Shown: positions 1-8,806 of the stretch, one piece after another
How the letters are laid out: every line of letters begins with the position of its first letter
How positions within the stretch are numbered: the stretch's first letter is position 1
Made by a program: the position numbers and the translations under genes
Notes under the pieces: model-generated
Database searches by the model: none
The model's input: only the letters and a program-made list of their open reading frames with translations
What the model was told of the DNA's origin: nothing
Source of the DNA: CAZBWP01 sp964630265
Lineage (GTDB): Bacteria > Pseudomonadota > Alphaproteobacteria > Rhodospirillales > Defluviicoccaceae
DNA length: 57,775 nt
Direction: 5' to 3'
NCBI GenBank assembly: GCA_964630265.1
Contig: CAZVRW010000017.1
Coordinates: 1-57,775, forward strand

Positions 1-40
1 GGGCGGGGACCGGGCAGGGACAGGGCGGGGACGGGACGGG
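1..40. repeat. G-rich low-complexity tract
   Basis: The first 40 bases are almost entirely runs of three to four G separated by short A/C spacers, lying immediately downstream of the stop codon of the minus-strand CapD-like gene. It resembles a degenerate short tandem repeat and has quadruplex-forming potential. The window edge cuts it, so its extent is unknown. Confidence 0.5.
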
Positions 41-2056
41 TCAGGCGGTGGCGGCGGCCGGCAGGGTCGCGTCGCTGCGGAATTCGGGCACCAGTCGGCG
101 GATGCCGCGGTCGAGGGCGGTCGCGTCCGCGGCGGCGCAGGCGGCGGCCAGCGCCGCCAGATCGGGCGCCAAGGCAGCGACGTCGCCGGCCATGGGGGCG
201 GCGAGCAGAATGCCGTCGACGTCCGTCGGCACCGTATCCTCGCCGGCGTGGAACAGCTCCTCGAACAGCTTTTCGCCGGGGCGGAGGCCGATGAAGTCGA
301 TGCGGATGTCGGTGTCGGGGCGCAGGCCAGACAGCCGGATCATCTGCCGCGCCAGATCGAGAATGCGCACCGGCTCGCCCATGTCGAGGACGAACACCTT
401 GCCGCCGAAGGCGCCGTCGCCGCGGCCCAGCGCCGCCGCCTGCAGCACCAGTTCGACCGCCTCGCGCGTGGTCATGAAATAGCGCCGCATCTCCGGATGG
501 GTCACCGTCACCGGGCCGCCGGCGGCGATCTGGCGCTGGAACAACGGCACGACGGAGCCGGTGGAGCCGAGCACATTGCCGAAGCGCACGGTCACGAAGC
601 GGGTGCCGCCGGTCGCGGCGCCCTGGAGGTCGAGGGCCTGGCAGTAGCGCTCGGCGATGCGCTTGCTGGCCCCCATGACGCTGGTCGGGTTGATCGCCTT
701 GTCGGTGGAGATGACGACCACGGCGCCGGCACCGGCGGCGACCGCCGCGTCGGCGCAGTTGACCGTGCCGCCGACGTTGGTCGCCACGCCCTCGAACGGG
801 TTGAGCTCGACCAGTGGCACGTGCTTCAGCGCCGCCGCGTGGAAGACGACCTCCGGACGGCAGCCCTCGAACAGGCGCATGATGCGGCGGCGGTCGCGAA
901 CGTCGGCGAGGACCGCCGGGCAGGGCAGTCCGGCGTGCCGGGCGCGAACCTCGGCCTCGATGGTGTAGAGGTTGAACTCCGACTGCTCGATCAGCACCAG
1001 CTTCGCCGGGGCGAAGCCGGCGACCTGGCGGACCAGCTCGGAACCGATGCTGCCGCCGGCGCCGGTGACGGCGACCCGCCGGCCGGCGATCATGGCGCGC
1101 ATGGCGTCGCGGTCGAGCGGCATTTGCGGCCGGCCGAGCAGATCCTCGATGGCGATGGGCCGGATGTCGGCGAGGGGGTCGAAAGCCGCCGGCTCCGCCC
1201 CTGACGCTGCTGCTGCCACTCCTGCCGCCGCTCCTGCCGCCGGCGTGGTCCCCGGGGCCCCCGAGCGGAAGTCGGTGAGCCGCGGCAGCCGGGCCAGGGT
1301 GAGACCCAGTGCGGTGGCGTCGTCGAACAGCCGGCGCACCGCCGCACCGTCGGCGCGCTCCTTGGTCAGGATCACCCGCTCGACCGGCTGGCCGCGCGCC
1401 TTGAGCGTCGCCACGACGCTCGGCAGATCGGCGAGGGTCCCGAGGATCGGCACGCCGTGGATCTGCTGGCCGACCCGCTTGGCCTTCTCGGCGACGATGC
1501 CGACGATGGTGTAGACGCGCTGCTGCTCGGCGCGCAGCCCGCGGATGAACAACTCGGCCTCGGAGCCCGAGCCGGCGAGCAGCACCGGGACCTTGCGGCC
1601 GGCCTCGGCCTCCAGTCGGCGATCCATGCGCCGGTCCTTGGTCAGGCGATAGAAGAAGCGCGGGCCGGCGAGCAGGGCGATCAGCACCAGCCAGTTGATG
1701 AACGGCACCGAGCGCGGCAGGGGCTCCAGCCGCGTCCAGGTGAACATCACGAGCAGGAAGACGAGGATGGTCAGCGTCGCCGCGCGCGTCACCGCGATCA
1801 TGTCGGAGGCGGACGCGTAGCGCCAGACACCGCGATAGAGGTCGGTGATCAGGAACATGGCTCCGGCGATGACGGTGAACACCAGCGTCGCCAGCACCAG
1901 GGTGCGCGGATCGAAGAATTGGAAGACGTCGCCGCCGACCCGCAGCAGCATCGCCAGCACGAACGACAGCGCCGCCATCACCAGGTCGTGCAGAAACACC
2001 AGCCGGCCGCGGCGCGGCATGGCGAGTCGGTCACGCAGGAAGGTTGAAATGCTCAT
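41..2056 (-). CDS. CapD/FlaA1-type nucleotide-sugar 4,6-dehydratase/epimerase, membrane-anchored
   Basis: A 671-residue polysaccharide biosynthesis protein of the CapD/WbpM/FlaA1 family. About four hydrophobic segments occupy the first 135 residues. A first Rossmann-like domain follows (VLLAGSGSEAE), then the catalytic NAD(P)-binding short-chain dehydrogenase domain with VTGAGGSIGSE near residue 330 and TDKAINPTSVMGASKR near residue 450. Family members act on UDP-GlcNAc-type sugars at the inner face of the membrane to make deoxy/amino sugars for O-antigen, capsule or glycosylation. I start at the ATG giving MSISTFL because the frame upstream is Arg/Pro-rich and not family-like. It is the last gene of a minus-strand cluster with a glycosyl-phosphate transferase and a sugar methyltransferase. 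An Ala-rich linker (about residues 280-300) separates the two Rossmann domains. The exact product sugar cannot be told from sequence. Confidence 0.9.
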   Translation of the reverse strand: MSISTFLRDRLAMPRRGRLVFLHDLVMAALSFVLAMLLRVGGDVFQFFDPRTLVLATLVFTVIAGAMFLITDLYRGVWRYASASDMIAVTRAATLTILVFLLVMFTWTRLEPLPRSVPFINWLVLIALLAGPRFFYRLTKDRRMDRRLEAEAGRKVPVLLAGSGSEAELFIRGLRAEQQRVYTIVGIVAEKAKRVGQQIHGVPILGTLADLPSVVATLKARGQPVERVILTKERADGAAVRRLFDDATALGLTLARLPRLTDFRSGAPGTTPAAGAAAGVAAAASGAEPAAFDPLADIRPIAIEDLLGRPQMPLDRDAMRAMIAGRRVAVTGAGGSIGSELVRQVAGFAPAKLVLIEQSEFNLYTIEAEVRARHAGLPCPAVLADVRDRRRIMRLFEGCRPEVVFHAAALKHVPLVELNPFEGVATNVGGTVNCADAAVAAGAGAVVVISTDKAINPTSVMGASKRIAERYCQALDLQGAATGGTRFVTVRFGNVLGSTGSVVPLFQRQIAAGGPVTVTHPEMRRYFMTTREAVELVLQAAALGRGDGAFGGKVFVLDMGEPVRILDLARQMIRLSGLRPDTDIRIDFIGLRPGEKLFEELFHAGEDTVPTDVDGILLAAPMAGDVAALAPDLAALAAACAAADATALDRGIRRLVPEFRSDATLPAAATA

Positions 2057-2118
2057 GCTCGGCTGGTCATCGTCGGCGAGGCCGTCAGCGGCGCCCGTGG
2101 TGGCGCCCTCGACCCTTC

Positions 2119-3165
2119 CTACGGCGAAGCGTCCGGCGCGTCCAGTGGCCGGCGCCGCCAGGGCCCGCAGAGGCGCATCAGCAGCGCAGTGAGGGCCAGC
2201 GCGGCGCCGCCCAGCGCCGGCCCCGGTTGACCGGCGGCGGCCACGAGGGCGAGGGCGGCGAGAACCACGTTCACGGCGAGGACGTGGCGGGCGACGCTGG
2301 CGTGACTCATGCCGCTGGCGACGGCGCGCTGGTAGTAATGCTGCCGGTGCGCCTGCCAGAAGCGCTCGCCGCGGACGATGCGCCGGCCGAGCGTGATGCC
2401 GGCATCGGCGAGAAAGTATGCCGGCAGGATCAACGCGGCGATGGGCTCGCCATGGCCGGCGAGGCTCAGCAACAGCCAACCGAGCAGAAAGCCGAGCGGG
2501 ACGCTGCCGACGTCGCCGAGGAAGAGCCGCGCCGGCTGCCAGTTCCAGACGAGGAAGCCGATCGCCGCCGCCGCCAGCGTCAGGCCGGCGAGCGGAAAGA
2601 CGACGTAGAGACCGGCAACGAGGGCGACGAGGGCGACACCGACGCCGATCGACGCGGTCTCGACACCGGCGATGCCGTCGGTGCCGTCCATGAAGTTGAA
2701 CGCATTGATGAACCACAGCCACAGCAGGCCGGTGGCCAGCCGGTCGGCGAGCGGCGGCAGCAGCCCACCGAAGAGCTCCATCGCCGGCGGCGCCGCCCAC
2801 AGCATGACGGCGACGGCGACGATGTGCCCGGCGAGGCGGACGCCGATCGGCAGACTCTTGATGTCGTCGCGCCAGGACAGCAGGGCGAGGCCGAGCGCCA
2901 GCGCGGCGGCGAGGGGCAGGCCACGGCCCAGCGGCAGCACCGCCGCGGCGGCGAGCCAGGTGACGGCGAGGACGGGCACCACGGCGAGGCCACCGCCGCG
3001 GGGCGTCGGCACGGCGTGGCTGCTGCGCGCGTTCGGATGGTCGAGCACCGACCAGCGCCGCAACAGGCGCAGCACCAGTCCGGTGGCGGCCCAGGTCGCC
3101 ACCGCGACCGCCACCGCCAGCCCCAGGATCGCCGCCAGCATCGCGTCGGGCGTGAGCGTGTTCAT
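2119..3165 (-). CDS. MraY/WecA-type undecaprenyl-phosphate glycosyl-1-phosphate transferase
   Basis: A 348-residue polytopic membrane protein of glycosyltransferase family 4 (MraY/WecA/WbpL). It transfers a sugar-1-phosphate to undecaprenyl phosphate and so begins a polysaccharide repeat unit on the cytoplasmic face. Visible family motifs are WRDDIKSLP (the DD pair), NAFNFMDGTDGIAG, FLGDVGSVPLG and the cytoplasmic HRQHYYQRA histidine loop. About ten hydrophobic helices span the length. The ATG start at 3165 lies 4 bases after the stop of the upstream methyltransferase, which suggests co-transcription. Paired with the CapD-like dehydratase it recalls the WbpM/WbpL pairing of O-antigen loci. 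The acceptor sugar specificity is not readable. Confidence 0.88.
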   Translation of the reverse strand: MNTLTPDAMLAAILGLAVAVAVATWAATGLVLRLLRRWSVLDHPNARSSHAVPTPRGGGLAVVPVLAVTWLAAAAVLPLGRGLPLAAALALGLALLSWRDDIKSLPIGVRLAGHIVAVAVMLWAAPPAMELFGGLLPPLADRLATGLLWLWFINAFNFMDGTDGIAGVETASIGVGVALVALVAGLYVVFPLAGLTLAAAAIGFLVWNWQPARLFLGDVGSVPLGFLLGWLLLSLAGHGEPIAALILPAYFLADAGITLGRRIVRGERFWQAHRQHYYQRAVASGMSHASVARHVLAVNVVLAALALVAAAGQPGPALGGAALALTALLMRLCGPWRRRPLDAPDASP

Positions 3166-3169
3166 CGCG

Positions 3170-4414
3170 TCAGATCACCCGGAGGGTGGGCAGCGGCACC
3201 AGCAGCCGACCGCCACGCTGGCGGAAGGCGGTGCACCGCGCGACCACGGCGTCGGCTCGGTCCCAGGCGAAGACCACCAGCCAGTCGGGGCGACGCTGCT
3301 CCACCGCCGCCGGCGGCAGCACTGGCACGTGCGCGCCGGGCGTCAAAAGGCCGTGCTTCCACGCCGCCTCGTCGACGACAAACTCGAGCGTTTCGGCATC
3401 GAGGCCAAGCGCCGCCATCAACGTCGTCGCCCGGGCCGGCGCGCCCCAGCCGGCGATCCGCTGCCCGGCGGCGCGCGCCGTCGCGAGCATCGCGCCGATT
3501 TCCTGCCGCAACGCATCGACCTGCCCGGTGAGCGCCTTGACGGCGGCGGCGCCGTCGCAGCCGAGGTCGCGCTCCTGCTCGCGGAAGTCGGCGACGCTGC
3601 CGTCGGCGGCGTGCGGGCCGCCGAGATGCTGCGCATAGCCCCGCAGCCGGCCGCCCTGGGTGCTCACCCGCTGCACGGCGATCAGTTCCAGATCGCAGGC
3701 GAGGAAGATCCCCGAGAGCAGGCGGACGGTATGATAGTCGAGGTTCTCGTGGCGGATCGCGTCGATCTGGCCATGCGCGACGATGTCGGCGAGGCACGGC
3801 ACCTCGAACGCCAACAGCCCGTCCCGCGCCAGCAGCCGGCTCAGGCTCTCGAGGGTGCCGCGCAGGTCATCGACGTGGGCGAGCACGCCGGAGGCGATGA
3901 TCACCTCGGCCGGCCCGTGCTCGTCCTCGAAGCGGTTGGCGATGCCGGGACCGAAAAATCCCGGATGCGTCGGCACGTCGGCGGCAATGGCGGTGCGGGC
4001 CAAGTCGATGGCCGGCTCGACGCCCTGGACCCGGCAGCCGGCCGCCTCGAACGTCTTCAGCAGCGTGCCGTCGTTCGACCCCACTTCGAGCACCAGGGCG
4101 CCCGGCGCGAGCCGGAGCCGGTCGAGCAGGTCGCGGGCGAAGGCGACGGCATGGGCGGCGTTCGTCGGGTCGCCGGCGATCGCCGTGCGATTGCGCTGAA
4201 ACAGCTCGAAGGGACTGACGACGTCGCGCAACTGCACATGTCCGCAGGCGACGCAGCGCATCAGGTCCAGCGGATAGCGGCTTTGCGCGCGGCCGCGCGC
4301 GCCGGCGTCGACAAAGGCGTTGGCCGGGGGTGTCGGCGGCAGCGACAGCACGAGTTCGGGTGTCACCGACCCACACAGCCGGCAGGTGATGCGGCGCGTC
4401 GGCGCCCTGCTCAT
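3170..4414 (-). CDS. Zinc-finger-containing sugar C-methyltransferase (SAM-dependent)
   Basis: A 414-residue class I methyltransferase with the three-part plan of sugar C-methyltransferases such as TylC3/NovU. The N-terminal zinc cluster has CRLCGS and CVACGH. The central SAM-binding domain has VLEVGSNDGTLL. The C-terminal Methyltransf_14-like domain has GWGAPARATTL and a segment ending HVPVLPP. The family methylates C-3 or C-5 of dTDP/GDP-ketosugars for deoxysugar synthesis. I choose the ATG at 4414 because it overlaps the TGA of the upstream heparinase-like gene in an ATGA arrangement, implying translational coupling; an in-frame ATG nine codons upstream is less likely. It fits the neighbouring polysaccharide genes as a sugar-decorating enzyme, though the substrate is unknown. 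Confidence 0.85.
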   Translation of the reverse strand: MSRAPTRRITCRLCGSVTPELVLSLPPTPPANAFVDAGARGRAQSRYPLDLMRCVACGHVQLRDVVSPFELFQRNRTAIAGDPTNAAHAVAFARDLLDRLRLAPGALVLEVGSNDGTLLKTFEAAGCRVQGVEPAIDLARTAIAADVPTHPGFFGPGIANRFEDEHGPAEVIIASGVLAHVDDLRGTLESLSRLLARDGLLAFEVPCLADIVAHGQIDAIRHENLDYHTVRLLSGIFLACDLELIAVQRVSTQGGRLRGYAQHLGGPHAADGSVADFREQERDLGCDGAAAVKALTGQVDALRQEIGAMLATARAAGQRIAGWGAPARATTLMAALGLDAETLEFVVDEAAWKHGLLTPGAHVPVLPPAAVEQRRPDWLVVFAWDRADAVVARCTAFRQRGGRLLVPLPTLRVI

Positions 4415-6063
4415 GCGGCTCCCTCGCGACGCAGCACCCAACGCACCTGGCCGCCGTTGCCTTCGGTCCGGCCACGAATGACGATGCGGACGGTGCGCCG
4501 CGGGACGTCGGCGGCTCCGAGGTAGAGGCCGTCCTCCAGGTCGACGGTGCCGCCGGCCGCGATCAGCCGCCAGCCGGCGCCGCTCGGCGCCCGTAACAGC
4601 ACGGCGCGGCCGTCCTCCAGCGCCGACGCCTGGACGTCGGGATGCAGGTGGAACAGCACCGCGAACGGCGCCTTGCCGGGCCCGTCCAGGGTATCCTCGC
4701 CGCGCAGGTCCTCGCCCGTCGCCGACAGGTAGAGGCGCCGCCGATGGCGCAGATGGAAGCGTCGGACATAGGCGTCATGTGCGGTGTCGAGCCAGACGGC
4801 GCCGTCCCGCTCCCGCCGCTCGACGGTCACCGTGACGTCGCCGGCCTCGAGCCGGCCATCGCGGCGCACCGGAGTCGTCGACATGGCATCGACGATCAGC
4901 GTCGAATGCGCCGCCGTCTCGCGCAACGCGTGCCGCAGCGCCGCGTCGTCGCCGACGATGCTGCCGGCGTTGACGATCAGCCGCTCCGTCCCGACACTGA
5001 CCTCGAATGCCAGCATGCCGGCATGGCCGTCTGGGTTTGCCGCGGGATGCGGCGGCGGACCGGTGTCGACGACGACCACGGTGCCGCCGCTGGCGACGCG
5101 CTGAAAGCCGGCGTCCGGCGCGTCCTCGCGGGCGCGTCCGGTGACCCCGGAGCGGGCGAGCACCGCGTCGATCAGCCGGGGGTCGGCGGCCTTGCCGCCA
5201 TGCGCCACGGTGAGCCCGCCGTCGCCGAGCCGGAGTCCGCGCAGCATCGGCACCCCCCGGGCGATGGCGGCGGTGACGGCCTCGGGTACCGGCTCCCCCG
5301 CCGCCTGCAACCAGCCGCGGATGTCGAGCAGATCGCGGAGCGCCTGCAGCAACGCCGCCGGCGACCGCTGCACCGGTCCGCCGTCGGCCAGGATCTGATG
5401 GTCGGCGGCGCGAGCGACACCGCCGATCGCCCGTCGCGGCGAACCGATGCCGAGGGCGAGGGCGGCGGCGAGGCGTCCCTTGGCGACGGCCAAGCCGCCG
5501 GCGGCCGGTTCGGCGCCGGCGCCCAGGCGGGCGAGATGCCGGGCCTGCGTCGCCAGCGACGCGAGGAAGGGCGGGGCGAAGGTCTCCTCGGCGCCGGCGA
5601 TAAGGATGTCGGCGGCGATCAGCCACGCCGCGAGCCGCCGTCCGAGCACGTCCGACCGCCAGGCGATCGGGCTCCAGCCGCGGTTGGCGGCGATCCAGTC
5701 GCCGACGTACGCGCGGGCGGCGCGCTGGGCGCCGCCGGTGCCGAGCCCGCGCAGGTCCAGAAGCCAGGAAAAGCCGTGCAGCGCCGCCCGGCCGCGGGGT
5801 CCGAGCGCGGCGTCGGCCGCGGCGAGGGGACTGAGCGGCAGCGCCCGGCCGGCGAGCAGCAGCGTGCCGGTCGACGCGGCTTCGGCGACCGCCCGGTCTT
5901 CCGGCCACGACGACGGCAGGGCGCAGCGGAGCGCCGCCGGCGCACGACCGGCGAGCGTCAGGCGATAGAGCGGATTGGCGAAGAGGAGGCCGGCGACCGA
6001 CAGTCCGGAAGACTGCGGCGCCGCGGGGCCAGGTCGATCAAGCACGGGTCCGGTCGCCGACAT
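4411..6063 (-). CDS. Heparinase II/III family protein
   Basis: About 550 residues of the heparinase II/III-like family, which has an alpha/alpha-toroid N-terminal half and a beta-sandwich C-terminal half. Visible family-like stretches are the PLYRLTLAGRAP start, the GRRLAAWLIAADILIAG helical region and the C-terminal sandwich with AHSTLIVDAMSTT, containing the usual conserved AHSTL histidine. In alphaproteobacteria this gene is normally found beside rsmB, as here. Polysaccharide lyase activity is a family expectation only. I take the ATG giving MSATGP at 6063; an ATG ten codons upstream is also in frame. Its stop overlaps the start of the methyltransferase gene by 4 bases. Confidence 0.82.
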   Translation of the reverse strand: MSATGPVLDRPGPAAPQSSGLSVAGLLFANPLYRLTLAGRAPAALRCALPSSWPEDRAVAEAASTGTLLLAGRALPLSPLAAADAALGPRGRAALHGFSWLLDLRGLGTGGAQRAARAYVGDWIAANRGWSPIAWRSDVLGRRLAAWLIAADILIAGAEETFAPPFLASLATQARHLARLGAGAEPAAGGLAVAKGRLAAALALGIGSPRRAIGGVARAADHQILADGGPVQRSPAALLQALRDLLDIRGWLQAAGEPVPEAVTAAIARGVPMLRGLRLGDGGLTVAHGGKAADPRLIDAVLARSGVTGRAREDAPDAGFQRVASGGTVVVVDTGPPPHPAANPDGHAGMLAFEVSVGTERLIVNAGSIVGDDAALRHALRETAAHSTLIVDAMSTTPVRRDGRLEAGDVTVTVERRERDGAVWLDTAHDAYVRRFHLRHRRRLYLSATGEDLRGEDTLDGPGKAPFAVLFHLHPDVQASALEDGRAVLLRAPSGAGWRLIAAGGTVDLEDGLYLGAADVPRRTVRIVIRGRTEGNGGQVRWVLRREGAA

Positions 6064-6138
6064 TATCGCGGGCGGAAAGCAACGGGGATGCACGCTCGAC
6101 CGTTGGTATCAGCTTGACCGGTTCGTCGCAAGGCGCGG

Positions 6139-7461
6139 TCAAGCGGTGCGCCTGAGCCGCACGGCATAGAAGCCGTCGAGGCCGCCGACCTCCGGCCACT
6201 GGTCGGGGCGGGTGCGCAGCGCGCCGTGGGCGTCGAGCAGCGCCGCCTCGCCGGACAGCATCTCCGGCGTCATCGGCTCGCCCATAAGCGGCACGCCGGA
6301 CGCGACCAGCGCCGCCGTCTGGTGCGGCCCCTCCTCGGGCTCTAGCGAGCACGCGCAATAGACGACGATGCCGCCGGGCCGCAGCATCCCAGCCGCAGCC
6401 GCCAGCAGCCGCGCCTGCAGGGCGGCGAGGTTGGCGATGTCGGCGGGCGTCCGGTGCCAGACGACGTCGGGGTGGCGGCGGATCGTGCCGGTGGCCGAAC
6501 AGGGGGCATCGACGAGCACCGCGTCCACCGGCTCCGGCGGCTGCCACTCGAACGCGTCGGCCGTGACGATCTCGGCGGCGAGGCCGAGCCGGACCAGGTT
6601 GTCGCCGAGCCGCGCCAGCCGCTCCGGCGCGTGGTCGACGGCGGTGACGCGCGCGCCGGCGGCGGCGAGCTGTGCCGTTTTGCCGCCCGGCGCGGCACAC
6701 AGGTCGACGATGCGCCGGCCGGCGACCGGGCCGAGCAGCCGCACGGGCAGCGCCGCGGCGGCGTCCTGCACCCACCAGTCGCCGGCGGCATAGCCGGGAA
6801 GCTCGGCGATGGGTCCGGCGCCGGCGAGGCGGAGCGTACCGGTCGCCAGCCGTCGCGCGCCGTGCCGCTCGATCAGGACCTGTTCAGTCGCCTCGGCGCC
6901 GGGCTTGAGGGTCAGATCCAGCGGCGGCTCGCTCAGGTGCGCCGTGGCGATGGCACGGGCGACGGCCGCGCCGAAGGCCTTGGCCCACGCCTGCCACAGC
7001 CAGTCGGGGGTGTTCAGGCGTGTCGCATCCTGGGCGTCGGCGATCGCCCGGCCGTCGCGGCTGATCCGACGTAGGACGGCGTTGACGAGCGCCAGGAACC
7101 GGCCCTGGCGGCGGGCTCGGGCGAGACGCACCGAGGTGTCGACGGCGGCGTGGGCGGGCGTGCCGAGGAAGACGCTCTGGCAGACGCCGAGCCGCAGGAT
7201 GGCGCGGACGACCGTTGCCTGATCGGGCAGCGGCCGGGCGAGACAGCCGCCGATCAAGGCATCGATCTGGCCGAGGCGGCGCAGCGTCGTCGCCAGCAGC
7301 AGCCGGGCGAACGCCCGGTCGCGCGGCGCCAGCGCGGCATCGGCGACGCGGTTGGCGAACGCCTCCTCCAGCGGCTGGCGGCGCCCGAGCACGTCGGTCA
7401 GGACGTCGAGGGCGAGCGCCCGCGGGCTGACGGGCGGCGGCTCAGGCGCGCGGCGCCGCAT
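6139..7461 (-). CDS. rsmB: 16S rRNA (cytosine-967-C5)-methyltransferase RsmB
   Basis: RsmB makes m5C967 in 16S rRNA. The N-terminal third is a NusB-like RNA-binding domain (ALDVLTDVL, ARLLLATTLRRLGQID). The catalytic half has the SAM motif DLCAAPGGKTAQL near residue 253, VDAPCSATGTIRRHPDVVW with one conserved Cys near residue 317, and the second Cys in YCACSLEPEEG near residue 370. With an ATG at 7461 (MRRRAPEP) the protein is 440 residues, the usual family length. The reading frame also stays open upstream to 7653 through about 15 copies of a Pro-Pro-Glu-X repeat, so a 504-residue form with a Pro-rich head is possible. It sits between htpX and the heparinase-like gene on the same strand. Confidence 0.93.
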   Translation of the reverse strand: MRRRAPEPPPVSPRALALDVLTDVLGRRQPLEEAFANRVADAALAPRDRAFARLLLATTLRRLGQIDALIGGCLARPLPDQATVVRAILRLGVCQSVFLGTPAHAAVDTSVRLARARRQGRFLALVNAVLRRISRDGRAIADAQDATRLNTPDWLWQAWAKAFGAAVARAIATAHLSEPPLDLTLKPGAEATEQVLIERHGARRLATGTLRLAGAGPIAELPGYAAGDWWVQDAAAALPVRLLGPVAGRRIVDLCAAPGGKTAQLAAAGARVTAVDHAPERLARLGDNLVRLGLAAEIVTADAFEWQPPEPVDAVLVDAPCSATGTIRRHPDVVWHRTPADIANLAALQARLLAAAAGMLRPGGIVVYCACSLEPEEGPHQTAALVASGVPLMGEPMTPEMLSGEAALLDAHGALRTRPDQWPEVGGLDGFYAVRLRRTA

Positions 7462-7479
7462 CGTCGGGGGCTCTGGCAG

Positions 7480-7651
7480 GTACTCGGGTGGGCGCTCCGG
7501 TGGGTACTCGGGTGGGCGCTCGGGCGGACGCTCGGGTGGGCGCTCCGGTGGGTACTCGGGTGGGAGTTCGGGCGGGCGCTCCGGCGGGCGCTCCGGCGGG
7601 TACTCGGGTGGGCGCTCCGGTGGCTGCTCCGGTGGCTGCTCGGGCGGGGAC
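7480..7651. repeat. 12-bp tandem repeat array at the 5' end of rsmB
   Basis: About fifteen imperfect copies of a 12-base unit (approximately GGTGGGCGCTCC on the plus strand) encode PPER/PPEY/PPEQ units in the rsmB frame. The array ends about 18 bases upstream of the ATG I chose for rsmB and stays open in that frame to an ATG at 7653. It also lies just downstream of the htpX stop codon. Copies differ by single bases that mostly change the fourth residue of each unit. Confidence 0.9.
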
Positions 7652-7689
7652 ACCGACGGGCGACGTGGCGGGACGTCGGCGGTCAGCGA

Positions 7690-8700
7690 TCAACCCCAAG
7701 GTCCGGAGGGACGGGCCGGGCGCGACGACCGGGACTTCGGCACCGAACCGGCGGACGTTGGCCCCGACGCTGGTCCCGACCATGGCCCGGACGTGGCGGC
7801 CGGGGACGGCCGCTGCGGTTCACCCGCGCCGCCGGCCGACGATCCGGAGATGTCGCCCCGCGCCGCCATTGCCCGCAGGCGGGCGACCCGGTCCGCCATC
7901 TTCGGATGGGTCGAGAACAGGCTGTCGACCGAGTGGGCGTGCAGGGGGTTGACGATGAACAGGTGGGCGGTGGCCGGATTCCGCTCGGCCGTCTGGTTGT
8001 CGATGCGCGTCGCCGCGGTGTGCAGATTCTCCAGCGCCGAGGCGAGCCACAGCGGCTCGCCGCTGATCTCGGCGCCCACCCGGTCGGCCTCGTATTCGCG
8101 CGCCCGGGAGATCGCCATCTGCACCAGCCCCGCCGCCATCGGCGCCAGGATCATGATCAACAACCCACCGATCAGCCCCAGCCCGTTGCCGCCCTGCCGA
8201 TTGGTTCCGCCGAAGAAGAAGGCGAAGTTGGCGAGCATGCCGATGGCGCCGGCGATGGTGGCGGTGACCGTCATGGTCAGCGTGTCACGGTTCTTCACGT
8301 GCGCGAGTTCGTGCGCCATGACGCCGGCGACCTCCTCGGGCGTCAGATTGCGCAACAGCCCGGTGGTGGCCGCGACCGCGGCGTTCTCCGGATTTCGACC
8401 GGTGGCGAAGGCGTTGGGCTGCGGCGTGTCGATGATGTAGACGCGCGGCATCGGCAGCCCGGCGCGCCGGGCGAGTTGTTCGACGAGCCGATAGAACGCT
8501 GGCTCGCTCCGGGCGTCGACCTCACGCGCATTGTACATCTTGAGGACGATCTTGTCGGAGTTCCAGTAGGCGACCCCGTTCATGACGACGGCGACGGCCA
8601 GGGCGATCAGCATGCCGCCCATGCCGCCGATCAGGTACCCGATGGCGAGGAACAGCGCGGTCATGGCGGCAAGCAGGATGCCGGTACGAAAGACATTCAT
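7690..8700 (-). CDS. htpX: Membrane zinc metalloprotease HtpX homologue
   Basis: A 336-residue M48B protease for quality control of inner-membrane proteins. It has two N-terminal hydrophobic helices, the zinc motif HELAH (about residue 127) in AGVMAHELAHVKNRDTL, two further hydrophobic segments, and the third zinc ligand within SRAREYEADRVGAE. The family signature TPQPNAFATGRNP is present. The body closes with FSTHPKMADRVARL, and a roughly 50-residue Pro/Ser/Gly-rich tail beyond that is longer than in most homologues. The ATG at 8700 gives the canonical MNVFRTGILLA start. It is divergent from the DUF1674 gene, with 106 bases between. Confidence 0.95.
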   Translation of the reverse strand: MNVFRTGILLAAMTALFLAIGYLIGGMGGMLIALAVAVVMNGVAYWNSDKIVLKMYNAREVDARSEPAFYRLVEQLARRAGLPMPRVYIIDTPQPNAFATGRNPENAAVAATTGLLRNLTPEEVAGVMAHELAHVKNRDTLTMTVTATIAGAIGMLANFAFFFGGTNRQGGNGLGLIGGLLIMILAPMAAGLVQMAISRAREYEADRVGAEISGEPLWLASALENLHTAATRIDNQTAERNPATAHLFIVNPLHAHSVDSLFSTHPKMADRVARLRAMAARGDISGSSAGGAGEPQRPSPAATSGPWSGPASGPTSAGSVPKSRSSRPARPSGPWG

Positions 8701-8806
8701 GGCCCAGCCGGGTCCTCCGTCGAAACCTTGCGGCGCGGTGTGCGCCCGCTATTTCAGTAGTCACGGAACCACCGCCCCGCAAGGGCCGCAGACGGAGTCA
8801 TCGGCG

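Noticed and set aside
7352..8440. Plus-strand frame with SGGRSGGYSGG repeats opposite rsmB and htpX
   Set aside because: It is the complement of the PPER repeat and of the HtpX coding sequence, both supported by family motifs.
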